In this document: piece after piece, positions 46,321 to 58,109 of the stretch
Numbering within the stretch: the stretch's first letter is position 1
Layout: every line of letters begins with the position of its first letter
DNA from: Dastarcus helophoroides
Lineage: Eukaryota; Arthropoda; Insecta; Coleoptera; Bothrideridae
NCBI GenBank assembly: GCA_028583605.1
Contig: CM053333.1
Span: forward strand, 29,801,302 to 29,865,301
Length of the DNA stretch: 64,000 bases
Reading direction: 5' to 3'
Notes under the pieces: generated by a model
Told to the model about the DNA's origin: nothing
The model's input: the letters and a program-made list of their open reading frames with translations, nothing else
Database searches by the model: none
Program-made: the position numbers and the translations under genes

Positions 46321-48700
46321 CTACTCATCCTTTTCCTTACAAATTCACCAAATTCGTACAAAATCTTTGTGACATCACCGCTTGGAAATTCGGATCACAA
46401 GCTTGTAGCAGCCTCTGGCTCGCTTCATATACCACCTCCTTCCCAGACGCAGTCCCGTAGGGTTTGACACTTTAACTCTGCAAACTGGGAAGAATTAAGA
46501 GACTTCTTTACATCTTTCCCATAGCAGCAAGTCTGCTTTAACTCAGACAACCCTTCCTTAGTCGCCGAATCCATCACGGAAACTATCCTGATTGGTATGG
46601 AATGCTCAATTTTCCACTCCCAAAAGAAGTCTGCCCCCAGTAAATCTTGGTTCAGTAAAAAATGTGCTCGGGCTGTCTCCTGCAAAAATCGCACTAATCA
46701 TCGTTGGCGAAATAATCCCTCAGTTGAGACGCGGACCATATTTGTAAATGCACGAAATTCTTGTAAACAGGTTATTGACGAGGCAAAAGGTGATTTTGAT
46801 CGTAAAATGCGCTATAGGCTTATCAACTGTCCAAACGGTTTCACGTCTTTTTGGGAATTTGCAAAGTCGATTGGAAAGAATTTTACACCTTCAAATTCTC
46901 CACCTTTACTCGATGAAAATAGTAATATTGCTACTACCTCCTAGAAAAAGGCTAACATGTTAGCCTTAATGTTTGCTGAAAATTACAATCTTAATTCTCG
47001 AAACGCAGAACCCCCTATTCTCCCTAAGGTTGCCACTTCGATGCCTGAAGTTGTTTTCAGACAACTTACAATCAGGAAGATTCTCCTTGAGCTCGACACC
47101 TTGAAAGCTGCTGGCCTTGATGGTATTCCCGCTGTTGTTCTTAAGAAGTGCGCCCCAGAGTTGACTCCTGTCCTAAGCAAATTGTTCACACTCTCTTACA
47201 AAAAAAGGTGTATTCCCTAACATCTGGAAATCTGCTAGAGTGCAGCCTGCTCCTGAAAAGGGAAAAAGGAATCTGGCTAACAACTATCGCCCCGTTATAT
47301 CTAAAGTGATGGAAAAGGTTACCAAGATTGAGATTCTCAAATATCTGGAGGAAAATAGAATCATCTCCGACAGGCAATACGGTTTTAGACAACAACGTTC
47401 CAATGACGATCTACTGGCATATCTTATTCATATCGATAACTCAGCTATGGAAAAACATGGTGAGGCTAGGGTTGTTGCATTGGATATCTCAAAGCCTTTC
47501 GACAGAGTCTGGCACCGATCTCTTCTCGCCAAATTAACATCTTATGGTCTTCCTCCTGAACTCTGTCATTTGATATCCAATTTTCTCGCTGACAGATTTC
47601 TTCAGGTCGTCGTCGATGGCATCTCATCCGAGACATTTGCGATTAACGCAGGGGTGCCTCAGGGGTCTCTTCTGTTTCCTACTCTATTTCTGTTACACAT
47701 AAACGATTTCTTATCTTCAACTTCCAATCCTATAGATAGCTACGCAGATGATAGTAACCTTGTGTCATCTTTTTTCTCCGACAAACCATTATCTATCGCT
47801 GCTTTAGATCGACTAAGGAAACAGCAGATACAGACAACTAATCGGGATCTCGAGATTATTCTGGAATGGGGTAAGAACAATTTGGTCGACTTCAACGCTT
47901 CAAAAACTCAGGCCGCGGTTTTCTCTAAGAAAACATCTAGGGATAATGCAACAAACATAGTAATGGACGGTAAAATCCTTTCCATGGGATCTAATCTACC
48001 TGTCCTAGGAGTGAATGCGAGCATTAACTTCTCTTGAGACGATCATGTGCGCACCATTGCCAAATCCGCCTCTCAGAAGCTAAGCTTTCTTTTTAGAGCT
48101 AAAAAGTACTTCACATCTCATCAGCTATTAACAGTTTACAAATCTCAAATTAGGCCAGCACTAGAATACTGTTCTCATGTTTGGAGTTCAGCCCCAAAAG
48201 ACACTTTAGCTCTCTTGGATTCAATTCAAAGAAGAGCGATTTCGCCTAATTGATGACGAAATCCTGACCGATTCTCTCAAAACACTAGAGCACAGGCGTA
48301 TGGTTGGTGGCTTGTTCCTTTTCTGCAAGTACTATCATGGAAGATACTCGCAGGAACTACTAGGAATGATCCCTCCAAGGGCAAGGTTCTTGAGGCGTAC
48401 TAGACAGTCGGAGACAGCAAATTCCTGTGTGGTCCAGCTTGACACAGTGAGGACTTCTGTCTACGGGGACTCTTTTTTCTATAGAACTTTCAAGTTATGG
48501 AACTTGTTACCGAAAGAAATTTTCCCCAAAAATTACAACCTATTCTTGTTTAAGAAGGCGGTTCATCGCCATCTATCCTTGTTTCCGCATCCTACTCGCA
48601 GTTCTTTGAAAGCATAATGGGGTTACCCTTTGCGAATGAATTAAATTTAAAAAATAAAAAAGCGATATATGACAATAAATGTACAGAAATAAATAAATAC
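46321..48700 (+). pseudogene. LINE (jockey/CR1 group), 5'-truncated with full RT
   Basis: It starts inside the endonuclease end (LFLTN, GNSDHKLV near 46390) and continues through the linker, RT and C-terminal domain to an A-rich tail near 48640-48700. RT motifs: DGIPAVVLKK, NNYRPV, VVALDISKPFDRVWH (motif A), GVPQGSLLFPTLFLLHIND (motif B), SYADDSNLV (motif C). The C-terminal region has SQIRPALEYCSHVWSS and KAVHRHLSLF. Defects: TAG near 46943, an A-run frameshift near 47205, TGA near 48036 where the family should have Trp, and a frameshift near 48240. It is the least damaged of three copies of this family in the window (others at 2180 and 15425). Confidence 0.9.
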
Positions 48701-50989
48701 CTGGCTACTATTTAAAGCAAGAAAACCAAGTATTTAAGATTTCAGTCCCTTTTTATTAATGACTGACTAAACATATAAGCTAGGAGGTGGTAGGGATAAT
48801 TTTGAGGAAATTCGTAATTACAAAGATGTAAAACAAGCCTGTCAAAATTATTTATTCATACAATAAATTTAGCTGAATTATTTTGAATATAATTCCGTCA
48901 AAGATTAAATATTTAAGAAGTGTATAAAATTAGGCTTAATATCCCGGTTTTGATGCAGATATCACACGGACGATTCTAATTCAGATAATCATTCTGAACA
49001 ATATATAAAACTCAAATAAAAACATGCCATTTAAAATAAACTGAAAAAAGTGTGTATTTTGCAATTTGTCAATAAGAATGAATCTCCTTTTAATTGCATT
49101 GTAAGCCGATCAAATTACTTTCACACACAAAAGCAAACCAGGAATTTGCCTGATAGGAAGTACAGGGTAAACGATTCCCGAACAGATTAGAAAGGATTAT
49201 CCCAAAAGTGAAATATTTCATTTTAATAATTTAAATCAACTTGTTCAATTAACCACTCGTTGTGAAGCTTTACGAATGGATATGGTTAATCTCCATTAAA
49301 GTTTCCATGAACAAAGCGGAAGTTAATTTTACAAGTGAATAAGAGAAAAATATGACTACTTATGTGAAACTCAAATCTGGAAGCAAAGACAAAAAAGCAA
49401 ACTATTGAGCTGCCGAGTACTTCTACATTATATTTATTTCGACATTTTACTGTTTCTGCGTATGCTGAGAACGGTGACCGATAACCTAATAAAAATGGAC
49501 TTTAAATTTTAAGAAAACTTTTCAATGATAATCTTATCAAAATAACTTCGGTTAGATATATTTATACTGAAAAAAGTGGTTTCAAATAATAACTCATTTT
49601 CGGGTTGTTACTGACTTCAAGCTGCTTTGACATCTCCAGATAATGAGACAGAAGAGCCATAATTTTCAAACGTAAATCAGAAGAAACAAAAGATTGCTTA
49701 GGTTATATCTGAACGATGAAAACCAGTAATATTTTCACCTCCTAGAGTCGTAGAGCCTCGAAGAAGGCTGTTTCGTATGAAGATCTCCCGACAGCGATAA
49801 CGGATTGCAGAAAAAATTAACGTGAAACTGTACAGTGCAAAATATTTTAAAAAGAAATGGGTTCAAGTATACAAACTGGTTAATACCAGAGAAATATTTT
49901 CCTACGCCCATTACAAACGTTTTTAATTTTGTTATTGTACGAGGTAGGTGAAGCCGAGAATTTTTTAAAAGCCTATGATATTTATCGACAAACGACATAG
50001 ACCTAGACGCTACAATCTTTAAATAGAAAAATTAAATTTTTAGGCTGTCAGGAAATTACATTCTCAACACATTACATTTCCATGCTAAGAACACGAATAG
50101 CGTGTCCATAGGAACAATCGCTTCGTGCTCAAAACATGCGCAGCGTGTCTAGGCCTCAAAAATTCCCCTTAATACAAATAATTTTACAAAATTGTTCATA
50201 TTTACATCAGCACTTGTTTTTGTTCACTGTTTTTCATATTGACGTTGCATCGCATTGTAAAGTTAAATTTACACGTACAATAATAACCTATAGTTTTGTT
50301 CAATTTGTTATCATATAATTATAGTATGTTGTGTCAAATTTCACAAATTTACAATATTGTCTAGCCTTATGCCCAGGAGGATGCAAATAGCACCGATTTT
50401 TGAGAATTCAAGGGCATATCTTTTTTTAGTCGACATTTTTTTGTTGGGATAACTGTTTTTAATCGTAAAAAAATATTAGCAAATACTAGAGGGATGCCCA
50501 TTTTTTATTTTTGGTTGTCAACAATTATTTTGGGGCATTTTTTATTGTTATCGGCACACACACCTCTCTCCCTCCCTTTAATCAATATCCCGTTTTGCTG
50601 TTAGAAACCTAGAAACCCTAATTATTATGCTATTTATTATTTTTAGAATATTTCTAGTGCAATTTTTTAAAAAGATTAAGCTAAGGGGGGCATTTATTGC
50701 CAGATATATTTTGTTAATCTATGTTTTGTTATTTTTATGTTCGAAAAAATAACAAGCTGGATTGTGAATAAAGTGAAATGCGTTTTAAAAAATATATTAT
50801 AGTCACTGTAGTGCAGGTTATTTAAAATAGGCACAAATTTAATTTTTTTTGGAATCTTGCTAGCGTCCAGAATAGAGAACCTTAAGGGGGAGAGTAGCAA
50901 ACTGGATTTGCTTTGATTGTCTCGCCTAACTGATATATATCTCATTTAGTTCGTTTTATAAATGTAATTTTACTCGAAGTGTCATTTTG
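48701..50989. other. AT-rich intergenic, nothing recognised
   Basis: Open frames of 60-87 residues occur but none shows a domain or context. No repeat structure is supported. Confidence 0.4.
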
Positions 50990-51720
50990 TTCTAAAAATC
51001 TCAAAAGCTCTATTTTCGTTACGCTAAAGATTTCTTATCTTTATCCTGTTCTTAACAAATAAGATGTCCCTAAAAGATAGTGACATCTTTTAGAGAAAAA
51101 AACATCCCTAAAAATAGTGATCCTCTCTCTGGAAATCGACAGAATCGTTCCATAGAGAAAAATTGTTCTTAAGAAAAAGATGTTCTTAATAAGTAAGGAT
51201 CCCAATTTTTACTAAAATTGCTTCGATTTCTAGATCATTTTTCTGATCCAACAATGTCCTAGTTAACAAGTTCATCAAGATTGATTGAGTCATTTTAGAC
51301 ATAAAAATTGTTCCTGAAGGAGGAAGATGCCCCAATAAAATGGTGATCCTGAATTTATATAGGTCCTTTTCTTGAACCAAAAAACCCTTAATTGCAAGAG
51401 TGTTATCTAAATCGATAGAAACTTTTCGGAGACAAAAGTTTGTTTTTCAATCAGGAAGATGTCCCTAATAATGGCGACCCCGAATTTTTACTAAAATTGC
51501 TAAATTGCATCTACCTAGATCATCTTCTTGCCCAAATATTCCCTGGTCACCAAGTTTCACTGAAACTGACAAGTAACATTGCTGAGATAAAAATTGTTCC
51601 TGAAGGAAGAAAATTCCTTAAAACAAATTGTCATCTTAAATTTTTCCAGATAAGTTTTCCAGTTCAAAAAGATGTTGGTTACCGATGCGACCTAGACTAG
51701 AGTATGCATCCCCTTAAGAG
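50990..51720. repeat. Degenerate satellite array, left part
   Basis: Units of about 130-150 bp start near GATGTCCCTAAAAATAGTGA and contain AATTTTTACTAAAATTG, GATCATCTT, CAAGTTTCA and AAAATTGTTCCTGAAGGA. Unit starts near 51063, 51179, 51329, 51458 and 51610. The array resumes at 53030 after the hammerhead repeats. Confidence 0.7.
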
Positions 51721-51850
51721 TGTATAGTGGATCATAAGTAACAGTTGAGCCACAAACACTTAGCAAAGCAGTTACTCTCTAGGGCAGCCCTAAAAGACTA
51801 TAGTCTAAATGCACGGACCAATAGGCTTGAACATTTATCAGATTCAGAGT

Positions 51851-51908
51851 TCGGAAACCAACGACCGCTTTCGATCTTATTAGATCTCATCAGTTTGGTG
51901 TATCCAAC
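51851..51908 (-). ncRNA. Hammerhead ribozyme, near-complete, minus strand
   Basis: On the minus strand: ACCAAA (51899-51894), the canonical CUGAUGA (51893-51887), stem II GAUCU/AGAUC with a four-base loop (51886-51873), GAA (51872-51870), stem III AGCGGU (51869-51864), C17 at 51863, then GUUGGU (51862-51857) closing stem I. Outer GGA/UCC pairing is also present. One stem III pair (G opposite G) is lost compared with the 22.7-kb copy, which may weaken it. Cleavage site is GUC. Confidence 0.75.
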
Positions 51909-51943
51909 TCGAATGCTGACAAATGTTCCGGCAAGTATAGATA

Positions 51944-52630
51944 CAGGGTCCGCCATTAGTGCGTGGACAGAGAGTAGCTTCTAAGCCTGAAAATATATCA
52001 AAATGAAATTATGTCCAGTGGTTTACATCTATAGGGAGCACATTTTAACATTATTTTCAGTTTATTGTACCAATCATATACTTACTTTTTTTTTAAATGG
52101 AACACGCTGTATATTTTTACATATTTAAATAGTCCTATGAAAATGCAGCAAAAGTATATATGACTGTTTAGTAATGTTTGGATTTGCAAGCCTCCATCAC
52201 TCTGCATAACTAAGGAATAAATATAAGACAACATGTTTATAGCTTATGGAAACTAAAAGACTATCAATGATTAATTTTGTTGCAAATTGGTATATACTAC
52301 ATCACACTGAGGGTTTACAAATGACTGCATCGAAGTCATATCTCCTAATTTATGATCTTCCATTAGAAAAACCACCCATCGAAACCTCCATAAATTTTAA
52401 ATTATTTTGCTGGATTTTTATAGGGCTATCCAAATATGTAAAAATATATGGGGTCTTCTATTCAAATAGAGGTAAGTTTCTATTAACACTCCGTATATGA
52501 TTAGTTCAATAAAATAAAAATAATTTTAAAATGTGCTTCCAATATATGTACGTCATTGGATAAAATTTTATTTTGATTTCTTCTCAGGCTTAGGAGCTAT
52601 TCTCCATCCACGCACTAATGGCGGACCCTG
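51944..52630. mobile_element. TA-flanked element with CAGGGTCCGCC inverted ends
   Basis: The left end CAGGGTCCGCCATTAGTGCG (51944 onward) and the right end CGCACTAATGGCGGACCCTG (ending 52630) are exact inverted repeats, with further similarity for about 60 bp. TA lies on both sides (51942-51943 and 52631-52632). 687 bp, no transposase. It is inserted into the minus-strand hammerhead repeat. Confidence 0.9.
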
Positions 52631-52759
52631 TATACTATAGAATTAATAAATATCCTTCTTGTGATTCCTAATTAATCGCCACCGATTAGTCCATAGAAGA
52701 ATCTGTGGGCAACTCCAACAAATATCGTATGCAGATAGACCTAGACTGCAGTATGCAGC

Positions 52760-52960
52760 CCAGCTCTTGTTGGAGTTGTCACCAGTTTCTTTTATAAATC
52801 AGTAGGTGGTAGTACTTAGGAGTCACATGGATGATGTCCGTTGAATCTATAGAACATACTTGCTGAAACATTTGGCAGGATTTGGGTTGGATATACCAAA
52901 CTGACGAGATCTAATACGATCGAAACCGGTACTCAAACCTATTGGCCTGTGCATTAGGAC
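52760..52960 (+). repeat. Hammerhead-bearing repeat, copy 3
   Basis: Plus-strand relative of 22570-22775, sharing AGGTGGTAGTACTTAGGAGT, GTTGGATATACCAAACTGAC and CCTATTGGCCTGTGCATTAG. The ribozyme region (52887-52931) keeps CUGACGA, a shortened stem II GAUC/GAUC, GAA and ACCGGU-A. About 45 bp after that point are deleted, removing the 3' strand of stem I, so it should be inactive. Confidence 0.75.
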
Positions 52961-53029
52961 TTTGTTATCGACTTTGGTCGAAATCGGTAGAACATACGCA
53001 GAATTGTTTCAGATATAAATAATATTTGT

Positions 53030-53560
53030 TCCTCCAGAAAAAATAAATTCCTAAAAAATTAAAAAATGACGATACCGAAATGTTACTGAAATTGAGCCGT
53101 CTGGATCATTTTCTTGACACAAAAATTCTAAATTTACCAAGTTTCGTGGAATCGATAAAGCCTCTTCGGAAATAAAAATTGTTCCTGGAGGCCAATGACG
53201 TCGTTTTATTAATCCAAAAAACCTTTATTTACCGAATTTCATTGAAATCGATTCAACCCTTTCTGAGACGAACATTTCTTCCTCAAGGAGCAAGATGTCC
53301 CTAAAAATAGTGATATCAAATTTTTACTAAAATAACATCTATTTATATTATTTTTTGAACCAAAAAAATCGTAGTTACTAAGTTTCATTGAAATCGATAG
53401 AGCCATTTAGGAGGTAAAAAAAAATTTTCTGAAGAATTAAAATGTTCTTAAGAACTGTTGATTCCGAATTTTTACCAAGACACCTATCTGGATCGTCTTT
53501 TTGATTCAAAAAATCCCAAGTTAACAATTTTATCAAAACCGTTAGAGTCGGTTTACCGAA
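53030..53560. repeat. Degenerate satellite array, right part
   Basis: Continuation of the array at 50990-51720, with units near 53296 and 53440 (144 bp apart) and drifted ones before. The hammerhead repeats and their nested MITE therefore probably inserted into one older array. Confidence 0.65.
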
Positions 53561-53937
53561 AAATGAATATAGTACATACATATAAACAAAACAAATTTAA
53601 CCCATTTAATAGTTTTAAATATATTGAGCACCTGTCGTTTTTATACATTTTTGAATCAGCAGTGAATGGGTTGACAGTGTTAGATTTACCTACCCTGTAT
53701 TATTATCGAACCTGTAATCCGGAAGGATACTTAACTTATTTTTTATTTTATAAAATACCTAAGAAAGATATGTAATTGTTAAATAATATGACATCAGAAA
53801 ATTTCTTAAGATAATCTGCTATGCTACGCAATTCTACAGAATTTTACAGAATGATAGGTTATTCATGTTTAATTTAAAAAAAGTTAATACGTGTATTTTG
53901 ATTTTAATTATTTATAATAGCAATGCAATATACATTA

Positions 53938-56596
53938 GAGGGAATTCACCAAATATGGAATACCATTTTGTTTTAGGGATATAAAGAAAAAACTTCATAG
54001 AATTGAAAACAGTTTAATGTTATTACTAATCAGTCATATATTTATATGTAGTAATTAACAGCCTTTAATCAAATATATTAGTTATTAAATTACAATCTAA
54101 CACAAAAACCAAAATTACAAATAAGTAATCAAATATGGAATAGGTACCCATATATGGAATATAAGCATAAATCATCATATCAATAACAAAAATAGACATA
54201 AATATCTATGAGATCAAATAATTAAAAATAACATACTTATTGTGATAAATGAAAGAAGTTACTTAATTCACTTGCAAAAGTCACAGATCCAAGTATCAAA
54301 CTCTGGACCAGCACAATCATAATGTGCCCAGAGCCCACACATTAAGCATTTAATCCAGCTTTCTCCACTTTTATCCATGGAAAAAAGTCTTGAACAGAAC
54401 ATACATTCTGCATCAGCAGAGTCAGGAGATACTTGGTCCATCAACTCATCATGTTCACTGCCTTCATCAAACTGGATATCGTCCTGTTCCTCAGAGTCTT
54501 CTTCTTCCCAATCAGCCTTATTTTTCATCGTTTGTTTTTTTCTCTTCGCAGTTTTCTTCTTATTCTTTGTCTTGACTAATTTACTTTCTTTTTCTTGTCT
54601 CTTCATATTTTTATTTACTAAATCATTTTTGTAGGGTGAAGATGTTATGACTGCTGCTACAGCATTTTTCTTCCTCTGTTAGATACTTTTCTTCGTTTCT
54701 CTGGTGCTGGACTTATGGTATGCGGAGACACCAGACCCAAACTGCTGCGATTAAGCCCGGAAGTCGAGGGTGCAGGTTCAGGTTGTACATTAGCAGTTGT
54801 TTCTGGTACAGGTATTTCTATCAGAACTTGACCAGTTTCAGATCTTGATTCCAGTGGAGTGATATTGGTTGTACAACCGTCTCTTACAGCATTTTGTTGC
54901 GCATCAATAAAGTCCACATCACTGAACACATTTTTATTTAAAGGCCATAATCCAGTGACTTTGAACCCGTTGGCTGCAATTTCACCTATTTGTACTTTCA
55001 AATAGGATTTGCCAAACAGCTCCACAATATCATATGGACTTAGAGGTCTGTTGTTGTTTCTAATCCACATGCGTATTTCCTCACTGTAGTATGTTTTTAA
55101 TGGCCCCATGAAAGTCTTGTCTAACGGCTGCAATTTGTGAGTCGTATGTGGAGGTAACGAAACTATGTCCACGTTATTTTTCCTAGCAATATCTATTATA
55201 TCGATATTGTGAGTATGACTATAGTGTCCATCTAGTATCAGTAAAACCCTTGATTCAGGAGTCGGGTTGGTGTGTTGAATAAAGTGCCTGAACCAGTCTG
55301 TAAAGATGTTCATTTGAATCCACCCTGATGGATGTGCAACTCCGACTGATCCTAAAGGACAGCCTCTCATTAGCTGAGCACTCATATTTTTTCTGGGAAA
55401 AATAATGAACGGTGGCACAAAATGACCAGTAGCATTCATGCAAACAACTATTGTCATAAGAGATCCTCTTTCTGCTGATGTCAGTGCAGCTATCTTGCGT
55501 TTACCTTTGTGACCAATGATTTGTGGTATCTTACTTTGTACTATTGTGAGGCCTGATTCATCCACGTTGTAAATTCGATTTGGTAGATAATTATTTTTAG
55601 TGTAAAGCTCTTCAAGGAGGTTGAAAAAAGCATCCACTTTTTCTTTATCAAATCCAAATGCTCTGGCAAAAGATGTACCAGTTGGTCTTCTTATCGCAAG
55701 TTTATCTTTATGACGATTTAAAAATAACTTTAACCACTTTTTTCCAGCCATACCTGATTTACCGAAGGGATTCTGCAAGTTGTTTCGCTTTGCTAGCATA
55801 TACGCCATACGGCGAAGATCAGTTCTTGTTAAACCGTGAAACTTGCTCTCCATCATTAATATGTATTCTACTAGCTGACGTTCAAGTTCGAAGCCCAATA
55901 TAGTTTTTCGTCCTAATGTAGTAGCTGTTGCCACTTCTGGAGACTGTTCATCTTGTTGGCATAAACGAAATAAAGTTGTCCTAGGCACTTGAAAATGCTG
56001 TGCCGCTTTCAAATATCCCATTTTCTTTCCCCGGACGAATTTTATAGCTTCTGCCATTTTTTCTCCATCCCAGATTTTTCGTTTCTTGGTTGATTGTGAA
56101 GCCGACATTCTAAAAACAAACATAACATATAATTTTTTAAAGAAATAGTAGCAAGTACCTATCATGTGAAATATAAAGACCTAATTATGGAATATTCCAT
56201 AATTAGACACCGACGACTGTCCATATTTGGATTTTTATACTAGTTCAAACTCGTCTAAATATTTTTTCAAGTCACAATATTTTAATGACTGAAGATCACA
56301 AAATGTTGAAATAAACATAATATCGATATACTAAATAGTATAACACTTCTGTATACATACCTAATAACTGGTAATACTCATTTATTACTTACCTTTAAAA
56401 TTTTCTGCGTGACAACAAAACAAAACACGCCTGCCACACGTGCAGCGTTCGCGCAACTGACACGATGGTGTGAATGCGGTAGTAAATAGACCGAATGAAA
56501 CAAAAGATGGTCGTGTGTTGCGTTTCATACTTATATTTTTAGAGAAATTAAGGTATTCCATATTAGGATACTATTCCATATTTGGTGACTTTCCTC
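53938..56596 (-). mobile_element. Pogo-type DNA transposon, nearly complete
   Basis: Ends GAGGGAATTCACCAAATATG (53938 onward) and the inverted CATATTTGGTGACTTTCCTC (ending 56596), with TA on both sides (53936-53937 and 56597-56598). Subterminal copies of AATATGGAATA and its complement occur near both ends (54130-54165, 56190-56225, 56560-56580) and may be transposase-binding sites. One transposase gene is encoded on the minus strand. Confidence 0.92.
54268..56108 (-). pseudogene. Pogo-type transposase with C-terminal PHD-like finger, one frameshift
   Basis: The start MSASQSTKKRK at 56108 is preferred over an upstream in-frame ATG at 56165 because homologous proteins begin this way. Domains: psq-type helix-turn-helix (GYLKAAQHFQVPRTTLFRLC, residues 30-50), a CENP-B-like second DNA-binding region, then the DDE/D core with NVDESG, LLILDGHYSH and THKLQPLDKTF. 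The frame ends at 54657 after RGRKML. The next frame carries the family's continuation (VITSSPYKNDL), then an acidic stretch and a zinc finger CMFCSRLF ... CGLWAHYDCAG ... WICDFC, to 54268. A run of five Ts at 54665-54669 (A on the coding strand) is where a one-base loss would explain the break. Otherwise no internal stop. Confidence 0.9.
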
Positions 56597-56734
56597 TACC
56601 TATCTTAGAAATAGTTATAACATGATGACTCATTAGAAAAGCACCATAATTGCCATGGAAGGACTTTCAGAAAAAAACCCGAAATATGTTAGTTTTGTTT
56701 ATGAAGACCTTATTTATGAGTCTTGAATGCAAAA

Positions 56735-56995
56735 ATCAGATCTTGTTTGAAATTCCATCAAGTCCTGGCGCTTTTCTGTTTTTTTTAGTTTAATGATGGC
56801 AGTGTGATTTGCGCGTTCGTAATCGACCATGTTGAGTCTGTTGTTGAGGGTTTGAACATGTTCATGCTTTCGCTATAGAGGTTTTTAAAGTATTTCATCT
56901 AGGCTGTACTTTTGATTGGGTTGACTTCTTTGTATCCATTGACTGGTTTTTTAGCTGCTTGAAAAAGTTTCCATATTTTCTTTTGGGAGCCATAT
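56735..56995 (-). pseudogene. Small LINE RT fragment
   Basis: On the minus strand: KIWKLFQAAKKPVNG, then YFKNLYSES, and finally KNRKAPGLDGISNK (about 56750-56785), the conserved start of non-LTR reverse transcriptases. Several stops. It belongs to a different LINE lineage from the others, as judged by sequence. Only the RT N-terminal region is present. Confidence 0.7.
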
Positions 56996-57276
56996 AAGAA
57001 GGGAAACAAATGAGACATTTTCTGCTGATGAAGGCTGCCTATTTAAAGTGGGCTTAAAATATTAAATAAAATTTAAAAATGGAAAAATATGAAGCGCGTC
57101 TTGTTTAAAATAACGAAGTTGGTGTCCATTTCCAGTATAACCGGAAATACTACAACTTTGCAAATATTTTAGTTGCATTGGATTGGCGAATTTACCAAGC
57201 TGCCAAATTTTGAAATTTTTTAGATAAGTACTTTGTTAGATATCAATAGTGGCGATTCTCGGTGGGACACTATATT

Positions 57277-58109
57277 GGGTGTAACAGGATCATGGTACAC
57301 CTCCTATTTTTTTTTATTTATGAGGATAACATTTTTAAAATTACTGCACTAGATGTACTTATTCAATGTCAATTTTCAACATTTTAACTTCTGCCACTTT
57401 TCGTAAAACTGATACCAACTTTTAATTTTTAAATATTTGTATATTATTACATTTTTGGAATCTGCATAATTTTCTAAATACAATACACCTAAAATAAATG
57501 ATTATTAAAGGATCAAAAAAATTTTGGGTTCCGTTTTATTTTTCAACGTAGAAGGCTGCGACTCATTCTAATTAATTACAATGGACCATATTAACGCTAA
57601 TTAAATCGCGTGCGTGAAAAAACAAGTATTTCCTTCTTTGACCATGTGATAAAATTAACAAAAATGGTTTTTATATCATAACTTTATTTTCTTAAATGGG
57701 ACCATAATGGTACTGTAGTACTACTAAAAACTATAATTAATGGCGAATCTAAGGTTTCCTAATTTAATTTTTTACAGCGTTAATGTGGTCGGTTAAAATT
57801 AATCTAGATGAGTCATGACCTTCTAGGTTGAAAAATAAAATTGAAAAAATCTTTGGTCCTTTAAAAACCACTTGTTTTATGTGTAATGTATTCAGAAAAT
57901 TGTGCAGATTCCAAAAATGTTGTAATATACAAGATGCTATATTTAAAAATCAAAATTGGTATCAGTTTTAGCGAAAGTCACAGCTGTACGAATGTCATTT
58001 TTGTGTCAAAATTTGACATTTTATAAGTCGATCAAATGTAGCAAGTTTGAAAATGTTACCTTCATAAATAAAGAAAAAAAAAGGGTGTACCATGATCCTG
58101 TTACACCCG
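57277..58109. mobile_element. Long foldback element with diverged arms
   Basis: It begins GGGTGTAACAGGATCATGGT and ends with its complement. At least 320 bp of each arm match with many differences (for example GATACCAACTTTTAATTTTT on the left against its inverted counterpart near 57950). The centre is about 57650-57760. A shorter related end (ATGTACCACAAATTTGTTAC) occurs near 44876. Non-coding and old. Confidence 0.82.

Larger units (their letters stand above)
51760..52735 (-). repeat. Hammerhead-bearing repeat, copy 2, with nested MITE
   Basis: Minus-strand relative of 22570-22775. The part with the ribozyme is 51805-51940. A TA-flanked element (51944-52630) interrupts it, and the remainder resumes at about 52633 (CGATTAGTCCATAG near 52682). 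It forms an inverted pair with copy 3 (52760-52960), the two facing each other across a short centre around 52725-52760. Confidence 0.7.

Noticed and set aside
50990..53560. CRISPR-like array
   Set aside because: Units are long, degenerate and without distinct spacers, and the context is eukaryotic.
53458..53775. 105-residue plus-strand frame
   Set aside because: It begins in the degenerate satellite and has no recognisable domain; length is compatible with chance.
54377..54634. Plus-strand Ser/Phe-rich open frame
   Set aside because: Antisense shadow of the acidic and lysine-rich part of the pogo transposase.
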